From positions 67,938-131,937 of the forward strand of contig NZ_CANCWQ010000002.1 in the NCBI RefSeq assembly GCF_947381555.1: a stretch of DNA of 64,000 nucleotides, given 5' to 3'. Positions within the stretch are counted from its first letter, which is position 1; each line of letters begins with the position of its first letter. Under the pieces are notes generated by a model. It made no database searches and was not told the DNA's origin. It was given only the letters and a program-made list of their open reading frames with translations. Origin of the DNA: Limosilactobacillus pulli. GTDB lineage: Bacteria > Bacillota > Bacilli > Lactobacillales > Lactobacillaceae. The position numbers were made by a program, and so were the translations under genes. Below, piece by piece: positions 18,266 through 27,184 of this stretch.

Positions 18266-19093
18266 CTATTGATTCAGCTGCGTCGTATCAATCTCTTGGG
18301 GCGTGTCGCGCATCAGCGTATTATTGAATGCATTGACCCTTAAATGCTGCACGTCACCGGAACTTTTAGTCTTGATCTCAACATACCAGGTTGGTACATA
18401 GACTGCCTGGTCTTTGGTCAGCAGAGTTTTGGCATATCCCAGCTTAGCCCAGCGAATCTTTGAGTTGTTGGGGATATAGTTATGCTTATACAGCCAGATC
18501 ACGGCCTCTTGCTGACTGATGGTAACGGCACGTGGTCTTAGAACCTGTATATTGTTCAGATAAGTCTGTGTGTAGCCATAGACCTTATGATTCTTGCCAA
18601 CTTTAAAGCGCAGCTGCCCTTCACTGCCAAATACTGCACGCCCTTCCATCTTTTGCGTATAAATAATCGTATTGGCCGTCGACAGATCCCGATTATATGC
18701 ATATTGCGATCCGTACAAAACATGATGCGAATTTTTGATAAATACATTTAGCTGCTGGTCAGGATTGAGCATACTAACCTTGATCGGCGAGGTTAGCTCA
18801 CTGATCAGCATACCATTGCTTAACCGGACCGATTGATCGTTCAGTTTATTGACAGCAGCTGCCAGCTGACTGTTGGCTCGCTTACCGGATATATAATACC
18901 CCGTCTGCTGCTTGGTTGACAAATTGGCAAAACTTATCTCATCGTTGCGCATTTCTTTGAGAATCGTCTGTTGCTGACTTTGCTGTTTGACCATTGCCGT
19001 AAAATGCGTACCAATCAAAAAATAGCTGGCCAAGACGACGTCAAAGATTGTAAAAGCAATCACGAAAATCCATTGAATTCGTTTAAAGTTCAT
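18266..19093 (-). CDS. yycI: YycI, WalRK regulatory membrane protein
   Basis: Single-pass membrane protein that, with YycH, modulates the WalK kinase. 275 residues: a short cytoplasmic start (MNFKRIQW), a transmembrane helix at about 8-27 (IFVIAFTIFDVVLASYFLIG), and an extracellular part with the YycI/YycH-type fold ending in DTTQLNQ. The family is poorly conserved in sequence; the call rests on size, topology and position between yycH and walJ. It starts 11 bases after the yycH stop, in the same operon. Confidence 0.88.
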   Translation of the reverse strand: MNFKRIQWIFVIAFTIFDVVLASYFLIGTHFTAMVKQQSQQQTILKEMRNDEISFANLSTKQQTGYYISGKRANSQLAAAVNKLNDQSVRLSNGMLISELTSPIKVSMLNPDQQLNVFIKNSHHVLYGSQYAYNRDLSTANTIIYTQKMEGRAVFGSEGQLRFKVGKNHKVYGYTQTYLNNIQVLRPRAVTISQQEAVIWLYKHNYIPNNSKIRWAKLGYAKTLLTKDQAVYVPTWYVEIKTKSSGDVQHLRVNAFNNTLMRDTPQEIDTTQLNQ

Positions 19094-19104
19094 GCCGCGC
19101 CCCC

Positions 19105-20412
19105 TTATTTATCGTCCGTCAGCGTCTGATAGTCGACCCATTTGCCATGATAATAGACGTAATAGGTTGGTTCCAGTTTAACGACCTTGGTATCGCTATC
19201 TTGATTATCCCAGCGATAGCCAATGCGCAGTCCTGAAACTTCTTTATCCTTACCTGCCTGGCGCAGCTCATTATAGACGACTGACGAAGGCGGCAGTTTA
19301 ACCTTTGATTCATTAATCGGCAATGGTACGCCCAGGCTGTAGAGCGACAGCTGGCAACGCTCCACGCCATCCGCGTTGGCCTGCAGCTTCACGGTACCGT
19401 AGCCATGATCGTTAAAGATCGGGAAGCCTTCCACGTAGCTGCGGAATACAATTGTCTGCTTTTTTTCGTTAACGGCATCAAATCGCATCCAGTCCAACGT
19501 TGTCCCGGTTGCCGTCAAGCGTTTGTACAAATGACGATACAGGCTGGCCCCTTGATAGGTACTATCTTTGCCCAGATAGTTGGCAAAGCCGACCACACTT
19601 GTATCACGATGATAATCAAGCCGCTTGCTGGCACCATCCATATAGATCGTATCATTGCCCTTTTTCTTGGTGGTAAAGACCGATGAATTGGTTGAGCGCA
19701 GCAGATTCTGTGTCAGATTATCAATATCTTGCGTCGTCAGCTGATAGGCAAAGACCGGCAGCTTAATCGCATGTGGATAGGTTACGATTGGCTGGTTGTC
19801 TACAATTTTATGATCAACGTCGATGCGCTGACCGGATCGACGAACCAGCTTTTTAATTCTGGCCCGAGCGGCATTATTTGTAATGTTCATCCGATAGACC
19901 GTAAAGTCATCGTCATTAAGCAGATAAACAACGTTGCGACCCTTGAGCGGAATCACGATATGGTTGATCTGCGACATTTTTTTACTGTCAACCGACTGTG
20001 AGAATGTCTGATTGAAGATTCCCGTTGCCATGGCATCTGGATAAGACAGCATGATCGAGTTGTCATTGCGCAGATAGTTCATATAGGTTGTCGAGCTGTC
20101 GTGAGCAACGCGCCGAAAACCTGAAAGCTGCCATTTCTGCATATCGTTGCGCAATGTCAAAATCAGGTTCTTTTTTTGACCATACAAAAGCTGCTGCGAC
20201 TCATCAGACTTGGTTAGGATTACCTGCGTTGGCAAATAAATGTCGCCCACCGACTGCAAGGCGGTCTGCTGCGTAGTCCCTTTTTCGGCATCATTGTTGG
20301 CAAACCATTCATAGCCAAGCGAGTTCGTCCATAGCAACGCCGAAAGAAGCATACTGAGAATGACAACCACGGCCAACAAAATACTCAGCCAATTTTCTTT
20401 GATTTTGGTCAT
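19105..20412 (-). CDS. yycH: YycH, WalRK regulatory membrane protein
   Basis: Membrane-anchored partner of YycI in control of WalK. 435 residues with one N-terminal transmembrane helix (about 9-29, WLSILLAVVVILSMLLSALL) and a large extracellular domain containing the SYVEGFPIFNDHGYGTV segment typical of YycH. Its ATG overlaps the walK stop codon (TAATG), indicating translational coupling, and thus a set ratio of kinase and modulators. Confidence 0.9.
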   Translation of the reverse strand: MTKIKENWLSILLAVVVILSMLLSALLWTNSLGYEWFANNDAEKGTTQQTALQSVGDIYLPTQVILTKSDESQQLLYGQKKNLILTLRNDMQKWQLSGFRRVAHDSSTTYMNYLRNDNSIMLSYPDAMATGIFNQTFSQSVDSKKMSQINHIVIPLKGRNVVYLLNDDDFTVYRMNITNNAARARIKKLVRRSGQRIDVDHKIVDNQPIVTYPHAIKLPVFAYQLTTQDIDNLTQNLLRSTNSSVFTTKKKGNDTIYMDGASKRLDYHRDTSVVGFANYLGKDSTYQGASLYRHLYKRLTATGTTLDWMRFDAVNEKKQTIVFRSYVEGFPIFNDHGYGTVKLQANADGVERCQLSLYSLGVPLPINESKVKLPPSSVVYNELRQAGKDKEVSGLRIGYRWDNQDSDTKVVKLEPTYYVYYHGKWVDYQTLTDDK

Positions 20413-22265
20413 TAATCCCAGTCATCTCCTTCATCATCATAAGGTACGTAAGGCAATGAGATATAAAAGGTCGAGCCCTTGCCTTCCACACTGTCAACCC
20501 AGATCTGACCACCCAGCATATTGACAACTTCCTTTGAGATTGCCAGACCAAGTCCACTACCACCCTGCTTGCGACTGCGGGCCTTATCAACCCGGAAGAA
20601 GCGATCAAAGATGTGTCCTAGATCCTTTCTAGGAATCCCCAGCCCTTGGTCACTGATGCTTAAGATCACGTGGTTATGCGTCTCCAATAAGCGAGCCGTA
20701 ATTACGCCACCATCCGGCGAATACTTGACGGCATTATTCATAATGTTGTCTACCACCTGGGTAAACTTATCAGGATCGATCTCAACCCAGAGATCCTTGC
20801 TGGTAAAGTGACGTTCGATAGTGTAACGCTTCTTTTGCGGATCTTCTTCTTTTTTGATGATCATGTCAAAGCGGTCCAGAATATATCTAAACAGTTCATT
20901 AATATTGACGTATTCCAAGTTTAGCTTGGCGGTACCAGAATCCATTCGCGAAAGGCTCAGCAGATCGTTGATCATTCGAATCATGCGCTCAGTCTCGTCT
21001 TGAACGACTTTTAAAAACTGTGGGGCAATGTCTGGATCTTTCCAGGCTCCATCGCTCAAGGCCTCCACATAGCTCTTAACACTGGTCAGCGGCGTACGCA
21101 GCTCATGGGAAACATTGGAGACAAACTCCTTGCGCTCCCGTTCCTCTTTTTGCTGGCTGGTAACGTCATGCAGCACACAGACCAAACCAGAAACGAAACC
21201 CGACTCACGTTGAATCGGCGAGAAATAGGCGCTTAAAATCATATCATTGCCATCAACGTTTAGATCAAACAGGGTCTGCTGCTGCGAGTTGTCGATCAAT
21301 TGCCGCACCGTGTAGTCGCGTCGTACGTCCAAGACATCCAGAATCGACTTGCCTAAAACATCATCTTCTAAATCAATATCCAGCATCTGCAGCGCCATGT
21401 TGTTGATAATCGTAACATTGCCGCGTCGGTTGGTTGCCAATACTCCATCACTCATATGCGACAGCACGCTGTCTAGACGCCGCCGTTCAGAATCGGTTGA
21501 CTCTTGAGCCTCTTCAACGCGAACGGAAAGATTATTGACTGCACCGGCCAGCTGCCCCAATTCATCATTGCCCATAACTTTAACCTGGCCAGAATAATCG
21601 CCACGCGCAATTCGCAGGGCCTGTTTACGCATTTCCTCAATCGGCCGCGTAATTTCACGTGAGATCAAGACTGCCATGCCCAAACCAAGTACCACGGTAA
21701 TCAAGGCCGCTGACAGATAGATCAAAGAAATGCCGTTAACACTGTCATAGACGCTCTCTAAATTGGCCCGTAAATAAACAGCCCCCACCACGTTATTGGT
21801 ATTAGCGCTCACCAAAGGAATTACGTTGACATAATAGCGATTATGACTGGCATTATCATAGATATTCTCAGTATGGGAACGATTATTAAGCAGGGTATTC
21901 TTAACGGCCTCGTCAGTAGTTTTTTGGCCAACGATATCCTGCGTACCGGCATTGCTGGTTCCTCTGACGATTCCTTTGGCATCGACTACACGAATCTCAG
22001 AGATGTTGTTATTTTTGACTTCTGAAAGAATCTGCTTGATCTGCTTGTTGGCCAATTTTTCGTTAGTACGGCTCAATTGCTTTGCCAGCGAGCTGTCAAC
22101 ATAGGTCGGCAGCTCAATCTGCTGCTTAAAGGTATTAAGATTTTCATGTTCCAGTTGACGCACAAAAACCGCCCCGACGACTTCCAAGGTCAGCATCAGC
22201 ATTAGCGCAAACACCAGGGCGATTTTAAAATGAATACTTTGATAAAATTTGATTTTGCTGTTCAA
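20412..22265 (-). CDS. walK: WalK (YycG) sensor histidine kinase
   Basis: Sensor of the essential WalRK two-component system controlling cell wall hydrolases. 617 residues: transmembrane helix at about 13-34, an extracellular PDC/Cache-like domain (about 35-180), second helix (about 182-203), HAMP (about 204-256), PAS (about 265-370), HisKA with phospho-acceptor in NVSHELRTPL (about residue 385) and HATPase with N box NIMNNAVKYSP and G boxes DQGLGIP and GGSGLGLAI. The extracellular domain separates it from streptococcal WalK, which lacks this domain. It lies 15 bases after walR. Confidence 0.97.
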   Translation of the reverse strand: MNSKIKFYQSIHFKIALVFALMLMLTLEVVGAVFVRQLEHENLNTFKQQIELPTYVDSSLAKQLSRTNEKLANKQIKQILSEVKNNNISEIRVVDAKGIVRGTSNAGTQDIVGQKTTDEAVKNTLLNNRSHTENIYDNASHNRYYVNVIPLVSANTNNVVGAVYLRANLESVYDSVNGISLIYLSAALITVVLGLGMAVLISREITRPIEEMRKQALRIARGDYSGQVKVMGNDELGQLAGAVNNLSVRVEEAQESTDSERRRLDSVLSHMSDGVLATNRRGNVTIINNMALQMLDIDLEDDVLGKSILDVLDVRRDYTVRQLIDNSQQQTLFDLNVDGNDMILSAYFSPIQRESGFVSGLVCVLHDVTSQQKEERERKEFVSNVSHELRTPLTSVKSYVEALSDGAWKDPDIAPQFLKVVQDETERMIRMINDLLSLSRMDSGTAKLNLEYVNINELFRYILDRFDMIIKKEEDPQKKRYTIERHFTSKDLWVEIDPDKFTQVVDNIMNNAVKYSPDGGVITARLLETHNHVILSISDQGLGIPRKDLGHIFDRFFRVDKARSRKQGGSGLGLAISKEVVNMLGGQIWVDSVEGKGSTFYISLPYVPYDDEGDDWD

Positions 22266-22280
22266 AACTAACTGATCCTT

Positions 22281-22988
22281 TTAGTTTTGGCTTGGGTTGG
22301 CCAAGTAATAGCCAACCCCACGACGAGTAATCAGCCATTGCGGATGACTGGGGTTGTCTTCGATTTTTTCACGCAGCCGTCGTACCGTTACATCAACCGT
22401 CCGTACATCACCAAAGTAGTCATAGCCCCAAACCGTCTGCAACAAGTGCTCACGATTAATAACCTGACCAATGTGCTGGGCCAGATAGTAGAGCAGTTCG
22501 AACTCACGGTGCGTCAAATTAATATTTTCGCCACGCTTGGTTACCGTGTAGGCATCGGGATGAATCGTTAAGTCACCGACCTGAATATCGGCATTCTGCG
22601 TCTCAGCTGCTGGTGCTGCTGCCGCTTCTTGCCGCCTTAGATTAGCCTTGACCCGTGCTACCAGCTCACGATTGGAAAATGGCTTGGTAACATAGTCATC
22701 AGCACCTAATTCCAGACCCAAGACCTTGTCCAATTCAGAGTCCTTGGCCGTTACCATGATGATTGGCATCGTATGTTTAGCCCGAACACGCTTAGCAACC
22801 TCCAGGCCATCAATCTTAGGCAGCATTAGATCCAAGACAATTAAATCTGGCTGCTCGCTTTCAACCTTTTCCAGTGCTTCTTCGCCATCATAGGCAACGA
22901 CGACCTCATAGCCTTCTTTTTCTAGATTAAACTTAATGATATCCGAAATTGGTTTTTCATCATCAACTACCAATATTTTTTTTGTCAT
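22281..22988 (-). CDS. walR: WalR (YycF) response regulator
   Basis: OmpR/PhoB-type response regulator of the WalRK system. 235 residues: receiver domain with acidic pocket DDE (residues 9-11), phosphorylation site Asp53 (VLDLMLPK) and Lys near 103 (VTKPFSN), an Ala-rich linker (EAAAAPAAE), and a winged-helix domain with RTVDVTVRRLREKI as recognition region. The ATG follows TGGAGGAA. It is the first gene of the operon. A TATAAT box on the minus strand (23080-23071 region) is a likely -10, with only a weak -35 (TTCAAA, 19-base spacer). Confidence 0.97.
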   Translation of the reverse strand: MTKKILVVDDEKPISDIIKFNLEKEGYEVVVAYDGEEALEKVESEQPDLIVLDLMLPKIDGLEVAKRVRAKHTMPIIMVTAKDSELDKVLGLELGADDYVTKPFSNRELVARVKANLRRQEAAAAPAAETQNADIQVGDLTIHPDAYTVTKRGENINLTHREFELLYYLAQHIGQVINREHLLQTVWGYDYFGDVRTVDVTVRRLREKIEDNPSHPQWLITRRGVGYYLANPSQN

Positions 22989-23126
22989 TGATTGATTCCT
23001 CCATAGATTTACTGATCAAAACTCAATTAAACTGAGTCGTAGAGGTTTTTTGTACATAAATTGCGGTTCTATTATAGCATAGTCGTATTAATGCTTTTGA
23101 ATCTCAAAATTTTTTTGCTAAAACTG

Positions 23127-23155
23127 TTGACAAAACATCTAAAAGCATTTAATAT
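23127..23155 (+). promoter_or_regulatory. Promoter of the first tRNA-Lys gene
   Basis: TTGACA (23127-23132) and TAATAT (23150-23155) with a 17-base spacer, about 40 bases before the tRNA. Confidence 0.75.
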
Positions 23156-23194
23156 ATATAACTGTTGTTGATGTTCAACAACGATTAACAATTT

Positions 23195-23267
23195 GGGCAG
23201 TTAGCTCAGCTGGCAGAGCAACGGACTCTTAATCCGTGGGTCCAGGGTTCGATCCCCTGACTGCCCA
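23195..23267 (+). tRNA. tRNA-Lys(CTT), copy 1
   Basis: Complete 73-base cloverleaf: acceptor arms GGGCAGT / ACTGCCC with discriminator A, D-arm AGCTCAGCTGGCAGAGC, anticodon stem CGGA/TCCG with loop CTCTTAA (anticodon CTT, reads AAG) and T-loop GGTTCGATCCC. The 3' CCA is not encoded. Confidence 0.97.
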
Positions 23268-23279
23268 TCAGAGGTTTAC

Positions 23280-23310
23280 AAAGCGCTTGATCAATTAGTC
23301 AAGCGCTTTT
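23280..23310 (+). terminator. Terminator after the first tRNA-Lys
   Basis: AAAGCGCTTGA / TCAAGCGCTTT, perfect 11-bp stem with T-rich tail (TTTTG), 13 bases after the tRNA. Confidence 0.8.
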
Positions 23311-23436
23311 GTTATGCCATAAATTGTAATTCTAGACTGATTGGCAACTGATTGCAAATTTTTTCAACTTTTTATTTGAAAAGGTATTGCATTAACATAA
23401 TATATCTGATATTATAATATTCGTTGTTAAGGACAT

Positions 23437-23509
23437 GGGCAGTTAGCTCAGCTGGCAGAGCAACGGACTCTTAATCCGTGGGTCCAGGGTTCGATCCCCT
23501 GACTGCCCA
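23437..23509 (+). tRNA. tRNA-Lys(CTT), copy 2
   Basis: Identical in every base to copy 1 over all 73 positions, with the same anticodon CTT and no encoded CCA. The sequences before and after differ from those of copy 1, so the duplication is confined to the tRNA. A TATAAT box at 23413-23418 probably belongs to its own promoter. Confidence 0.97.
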
Positions 23510-23516
23510 TCATGTC

Positions 23517-23546
23517 GCCATCGGCTTTTAGTCGGTGGCTTTTTTT
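23517..23546 (+). terminator. Terminator after the second tRNA-Lys
   Basis: GCCATCGGC, 5-base loop, GTCGGTGGC, then T7. The 9-bp stem includes two G-T pairs. Confidence 0.8.
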
Positions 23547-23565
23547 ATTTTCCAAATCCACACTA

Positions 23566-23603
23566 TTAAAAAGAGGCTGGGTCAATTCCCAGCCTCTTTT
23601 TAA
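23566..23603. terminator. Terminator of the MFS/small-protein operon (repeat copy B)
   Basis: Perfect 16-bp stem TTAAAAAGAGGCTGGG with complement CCCAGCCTCTTTTTAA around a 6-base loop. It lies between the convergent tRNA and the small-protein gene and has T-runs on both sides. Confidence 0.85.
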
Positions 23604-23645
23604 TAGATAATAGTACTCAGCTTAGCAGCTGGTAGATCAGACACT
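23566..23645. repeat. Dispersed intergenic repeat, copy B
   Basis: Same arrangement as the repeat at 14683-14765: a hairpin with AAGAGGCTGGG, then AGATAATAG, CTCAGC and AGCAGCTGG. After it comes a second small inverted repeat, TGATCAA / TTGATCA, near 23646-23664. Confidence 0.5.
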
Positions 23646-23678
23646 GATCAACCAACGTTTGATCAATCCAGCCATCCT

Positions 23679-23990
23679 TTAGTCTGCCAAATCAGCAGGC
23701 GTTGGGACAATCTTGGCATATTTTAGCCGGCCAATCTTATTTTCCTGACCGACATTAACCTCAAATTCATCCGCAAAACCACAGTTGAGACAGGCAACCA
23801 CAATCTGATAGCGCTGCGAATGATCATCATTGGTTGCTTCCCAGTTGCGCTCAGCAATCACCAGTGGCTTTTGATGACATTTGCTGCAGGCAATCTTTAA
23901 GCGGTGTTCCTCACGAAAAGGATCACCGGTTTTGCCAACCATCCCCCAACGATCCTCGCCATAAACCTGATCAAAATTATTGTAAAACAT
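23679..23990 (-). CDS. Small two-CxxC protein, unknown
   Basis: 103-residue soluble protein with two Cys pairs, ACSKCHQK (about residues 34-41) and ACLNCGF (about 66-72), spaced as in a zinc ribbon. AAGGTGAG precedes the ATG, and only 15 bases separate it from the stop of the MFS transporter, so the two are co-transcribed. The rest (NFDQVYGEDRWGMVG at the start) gives no recognisable fold. Zinc binding is an inference from the Cys pairs; I do not recognise the family. Confidence 0.7.
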   Translation of the reverse strand: MFYNNFDQVYGEDRWGMVGKTGDPFREEHRLKIACSKCHQKPLVIAERNWEATNDDHSQRYQIVVACLNCGFADEFEVNVGQENKIGRLKYAKIVPTPADLAD

Positions 23991-24005
23991 ACGCTCACCT
24001 TGAAT

Positions 24006-25205
24006 CTAAAACTGCTCGGCATCATACTGACGGGTCATGGCCACAGCAAAGACCACAACTTCAACGATCATGATTGAGACTGCACAGATAACAAACAACG
24101 GCCGGTAGGAGAATCTTTCAATAATCAGACCGCCAAACAAGGGACCGATCGCTTTGCCGGTTGAAGCAAAAGCATTCAGCATTCCCTGATACTTTCCCTT
24201 ATCACCAACCGGTGATAAAAGATTGATGATGGCCGGGATCGTCGGAAAGGCCGTTGCCTCGCCAAGCGTCAAAACAATCATCGCCAAAACGAACATTGCA
24301 TAGCTCTTGGCAAATAAAAGCAGGATAAACGATAATCCACATGTAAAAATCCCAAAGTAGACAAAGTAGTAGTCATTGGTAATCTTTTTGGTCAGCCAAC
24401 TAATCACGGCCTGGAACAAGACAATCAAAATCCCGTTGATCGTCCACAGCATACTATACAGCGTCATTGAAATACCCATATCCGTCATGTAGACCGACAT
24501 GTTGCTCGACCATTGTCCATACATGATCCAGACAATGGCAAATGAGATAAACAGCGTCCAGATGATCTGGGCATTGGCTGCTGGCAGCTTATCATGCTTA
24601 GGACCAAAGTCTACGTCCACCGTATGGTGATAGCGTGGCTTGATTGGTACGATATTGAAGAACAAGACTACGACCAGCAAGAAAAAGGCATACATAACCA
24701 CTGTAATGGCAAACAGTGGCGACACGCTGTTATGAGCCATCTGATAGAGCGGTCCGACAATCGTGGTTCCCAAGACCATCCCCAGGTTATTGGCAAAATA
24801 AAGCATGTTGAAGACAAAGCGACCATCATGGCTGCGTACCCGCGTCCCAAATGAGTTGACCATCGTAATGATCCAGCCGTTAAAAAAGCCGATGATCGTC
24901 AGCATGACCGGATAGATTGGCCAACCGTTTCTAAAAATCAAAACTGCCATTGAGACCATCGCTAAAATCAGACCGCCAATCATCAAATGCCGCGGATTTT
25001 TGCGATCAAACAGCATCCCGGCAATATAGCTGCCGACGACATTGGCACCAGAATAAAACAGCAGCACAACTCCTGAGACAGTCAATGACTGATGCAGCTG
25101 GTCATGGATATAGATTGTCGTCAATGGCCAGATAAAGCTGTTGCCAATACTTCCCAAAAACGATCCCAAAAGCAGCCACTGCAATTTAAATCCTGTTTTC
25201 TTCAT
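24006..25205 (-). CDS. Major facilitator superfamily transporter
   Basis: Twelve-helix secondary transporter of 399 residues. The loop between helices 2 and 3 carries the MFS motif variant GMLFDRKNPRHLMIGG (about residues 63-78), and the second half repeats the pattern. It resembles drug-efflux type MFS proteins of lactobacilli, but no substrate can be read from the sequence. AGGGGAG precedes the ATG. It is followed by the small Cys-pair protein in the same operon. Confidence 0.85.
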   Translation of the reverse strand: MKKTGFKLQWLLLGSFLGSIGNSFIWPLTTIYIHDQLHQSLTVSGVVLLFYSGANVVGSYIAGMLFDRKNPRHLMIGGLILAMVSMAVLIFRNGWPIYPVMLTIIGFFNGWIITMVNSFGTRVRSHDGRFVFNMLYFANNLGMVLGTTIVGPLYQMAHNSVSPLFAITVVMYAFFLLVVVLFFNIVPIKPRYHHTVDVDFGPKHDKLPAANAQIIWTLFISFAIVWIMYGQWSSNMSVYMTDMGISMTLYSMLWTINGILIVLFQAVISWLTKKITNDYYFVYFGIFTCGLSFILLLFAKSYAMFVLAMIVLTLGEATAFPTIPAIINLLSPVGDKGKYQGMLNAFASTGKAIGPLFGGLIIERFSYRPLFVICAVSIMIVEVVVFAVAMTRQYDAEQF

Positions 25206-25271
25206 TTACCCGCTCCCCTTCTTTTCAATATTTCTCTCTTAATCTTAGTGCAAAATCAATACAAGACAACA

Positions 25272-25307
25272 AACAAGCAGCTGCTGATTACTCAACTGCT
25301 GCTTGTC
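25272..25307 (-). terminator. Probable terminator of dnaB
   Basis: CAAGCAGC / GCTGCTTG hairpin with a 16-base loop, immediately after the dnaB stop on the minus strand, followed by moderately T-rich sequence (TTTGTTGTCTTG). Weaker than the other terminators here. Confidence 0.5.
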
Positions 25308-25309
25308 GT

Positions 25310-26713
25310 TTAAGCCGGTTCGGTATGCTGATAGTCAACCGCGGCGAACTTGTTATAGGCTTTGTTAAAGAGCAGCTTGACGGTTCCCCGTGGGCCGCTC
25401 CGGTTTTTTTCGATGATGATCTCGACTTCACTCAAGCTTTGGTCGGGATCATTAAACGTTTTTTCTTCTTTTTGATCATCATCATCGTCGGCACCTTCAC
25501 GATCATAATAATCAGCACGGTACAGGAAACTGACGATATCGGCATCTTGCTCGATCGATCCAGATTCACGAATATCAGAAAGTACCGGCCGCTTGTCTTG
25601 ACGCTGCTCAACGCCACGCGAAAGCTGCGAAAGAGCGATTACCGGTACACTGAGTTCCTTGGCCAGCTTCTTGAGCTGTCGCGAGATCTCTGAGACTTCC
25701 TGCTGGCGGTTCTCCGGGTTGCTCCCTTCAATCAGCTGCAGGTAGTCAATCACAATCAGACCAAGGTTGCCGTTTTCCTTAGCCAGCCGCCGACACTTGG
25801 CCCGAATCTCCGGTACCTTGATCCCTGGTGTATCATCAATATAAATGTTGGCCTGCGCTAAAACACTGGAGGCAACCATAAAGTTGTTCCACTCATCCTG
25901 ATTCAGTTGACCGGTTCTCAGGTGATTGGCATTGATATTGCCCTGTGCGCAAAGCATCCGGTTAACCAGCGATTCGGCCCCCATTTCCAAACTGAAGATC
26001 GCAACCGTTGCATCCGAGCTGGTAGCTACGTTTTGGGCGATATTCAATGCAAAGGCAGTTTTCCCCATGGCCGGACGTGCGGCAATGATCACCAACTCAT
26101 CATCATGCAGACCAGTCGTCATCTCATCCAACTGTGGATAACCGGTTGGCAGCCCCGTAACGTCGCTCTCGTTTTTAGAAAGCTCATAGACGTGATTGAT
26201 TGAGTCATTTAAGACGGTATCAATTCTTTGAAAGCCTGCCCGATTACTGGATTCAGAAACCCGCAAAATTGATGTTTCAGCCTCGTCTAATAGCTCATTG
26301 ACGCTTTCTTGGCCCTCATAGCTTTTCTGTACGATTTCTGTTGCTACGTCAATCAGATGTCTAGCCGTAGCCTTATCATGAACGATCCGGGCATAGTAGC
26401 CGATATTGGCCGCAGTTGGCACTGATCCAGCCAGCTCAGCCAAGTATTCAACGCCGCCAATGTTATCCAATTGATGCTCGCTTTCCAGCTCACTTTTCAT
26501 TGTCAAGACATCGATCGGCTTTTCCTGGTCGTTAAGCTTAACCATCGCCGCAAAGACGATCTGATGGGCACGCTGATAAAAATCATCTGAGGAAACGAAC
26601 TCCATTGCTTCCTCAATGGCGCCATGCGATAGAAAAGCCGCACCCAAAACGGCTTTTTCAGCGGCCAGATCACGCGGTGCGGTGCGCGTTGAACTTAAAC
26701 TGGCATTGTCCAT
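25310..26713 (-). CDS. dnaB: Replicative DNA helicase DnaB (DnaC of Bacillus)
   Basis: Hexameric 5'-3' helicase of the replication fork. 467 residues: an N-terminal primase-interaction domain (about 15-115), a linker, and a RecA-like domain with Walker A ARPAMGKT (about residues 207-214), Walker B LIVIDYLQLI and an arginine-finger loop SQLSRGVEQRQDKRP. An acidic insert DDDDQKEEK lies near residue 408. No intein is present. It lies 18 bases after rplI and is the last gene of the gdpP-rplI-dnaB group. Confidence 0.97.
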   Translation of the reverse strand: MDNASLSSTRTAPRDLAAEKAVLGAAFLSHGAIEEAMEFVSSDDFYQRAHQIVFAAMVKLNDQEKPIDVLTMKSELESEHQLDNIGGVEYLAELAGSVPTAANIGYYARIVHDKATARHLIDVATEIVQKSYEGQESVNELLDEAETSILRVSESSNRAGFQRIDTVLNDSINHVYELSKNESDVTGLPTGYPQLDEMTTGLHDDELVIIAARPAMGKTAFALNIAQNVATSSDATVAIFSLEMGAESLVNRMLCAQGNINANHLRTGQLNQDEWNNFMVASSVLAQANIYIDDTPGIKVPEIRAKCRRLAKENGNLGLIVIDYLQLIEGSNPENRQQEVSEISRQLKKLAKELSVPVIALSQLSRGVEQRQDKRPVLSDIRESGSIEQDADIVSFLYRADYYDREGADDDDDQKEEKTFNDPDQSLSEVEIIIEKNRSGPRGTVKLLFNKAYNKFAAVDYQHTEPA

Positions 26714-26731
26714 TTGCTGACGGCCTTTCGT

Positions 26732-27184
26732 TTATTTGGCAGCTACGTGCACGTCAATCGTTGCCTCTACATCATGATGCAGTTTGATTGGTACGTGCAC
26801 AAAGCCGGTTGCCTTAATTGGTGCAGGCAGCTCAATCTTGCGTTTGTCGATCTTTAAGTTGAACTGATCTTCCAAAGCCTTGGCAATCTGCTTGGAGGAG
26901 ACTGAACCAAAGATACGGCCATCGGTACCAGCCTTGGCACTCAATTCAACAACCGTGTCTTCTTGTTCCAGAACCTCTTTTAAGCGCTTGGCTTCTGCCA
27001 GTTCTTCTGCCTCATGTTTTTCGGCTGCCCGCTGCTGTCCCTTCAATTCACTCATGGCAGCTTTAGTGGCTTCCTTGGCCAGGCCACGCTTAATCAAATA
27101 GTTTTGAGCATAGCCATCGGGAACTTCTTTTAATTCACCGCGTTTACCACGGCCACGTACGTCTTTAATAAAGATAACTTTCAT
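26732..27184 (-). CDS. rplI: 50S ribosomal protein L9
   Basis: Large-subunit protein that binds 23S rRNA at the base of the L1 stalk. 150 residues with the N-terminal signature MKVIFIKDVRGRGKRGE and GYAQNYLIKRGLA, a long central helix (about 45-75) and the C-terminal domain. Its ATG overlaps the gdpP stop (ATGA), showing translational coupling. Confidence 0.98.
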   Translation of the reverse strand: MKVIFIKDVRGRGKRGELKEVPDGYAQNYLIKRGLAKEATKAAMSELKGQQRAAEKHEAEELAEAKRLKEVLEQEDTVVELSAKAGTDGRIFGSVSSKQIAKALEDQFNLKIDKRKIELPAPIKATGFVHVPIKLHHDVEATIDVHVAAK

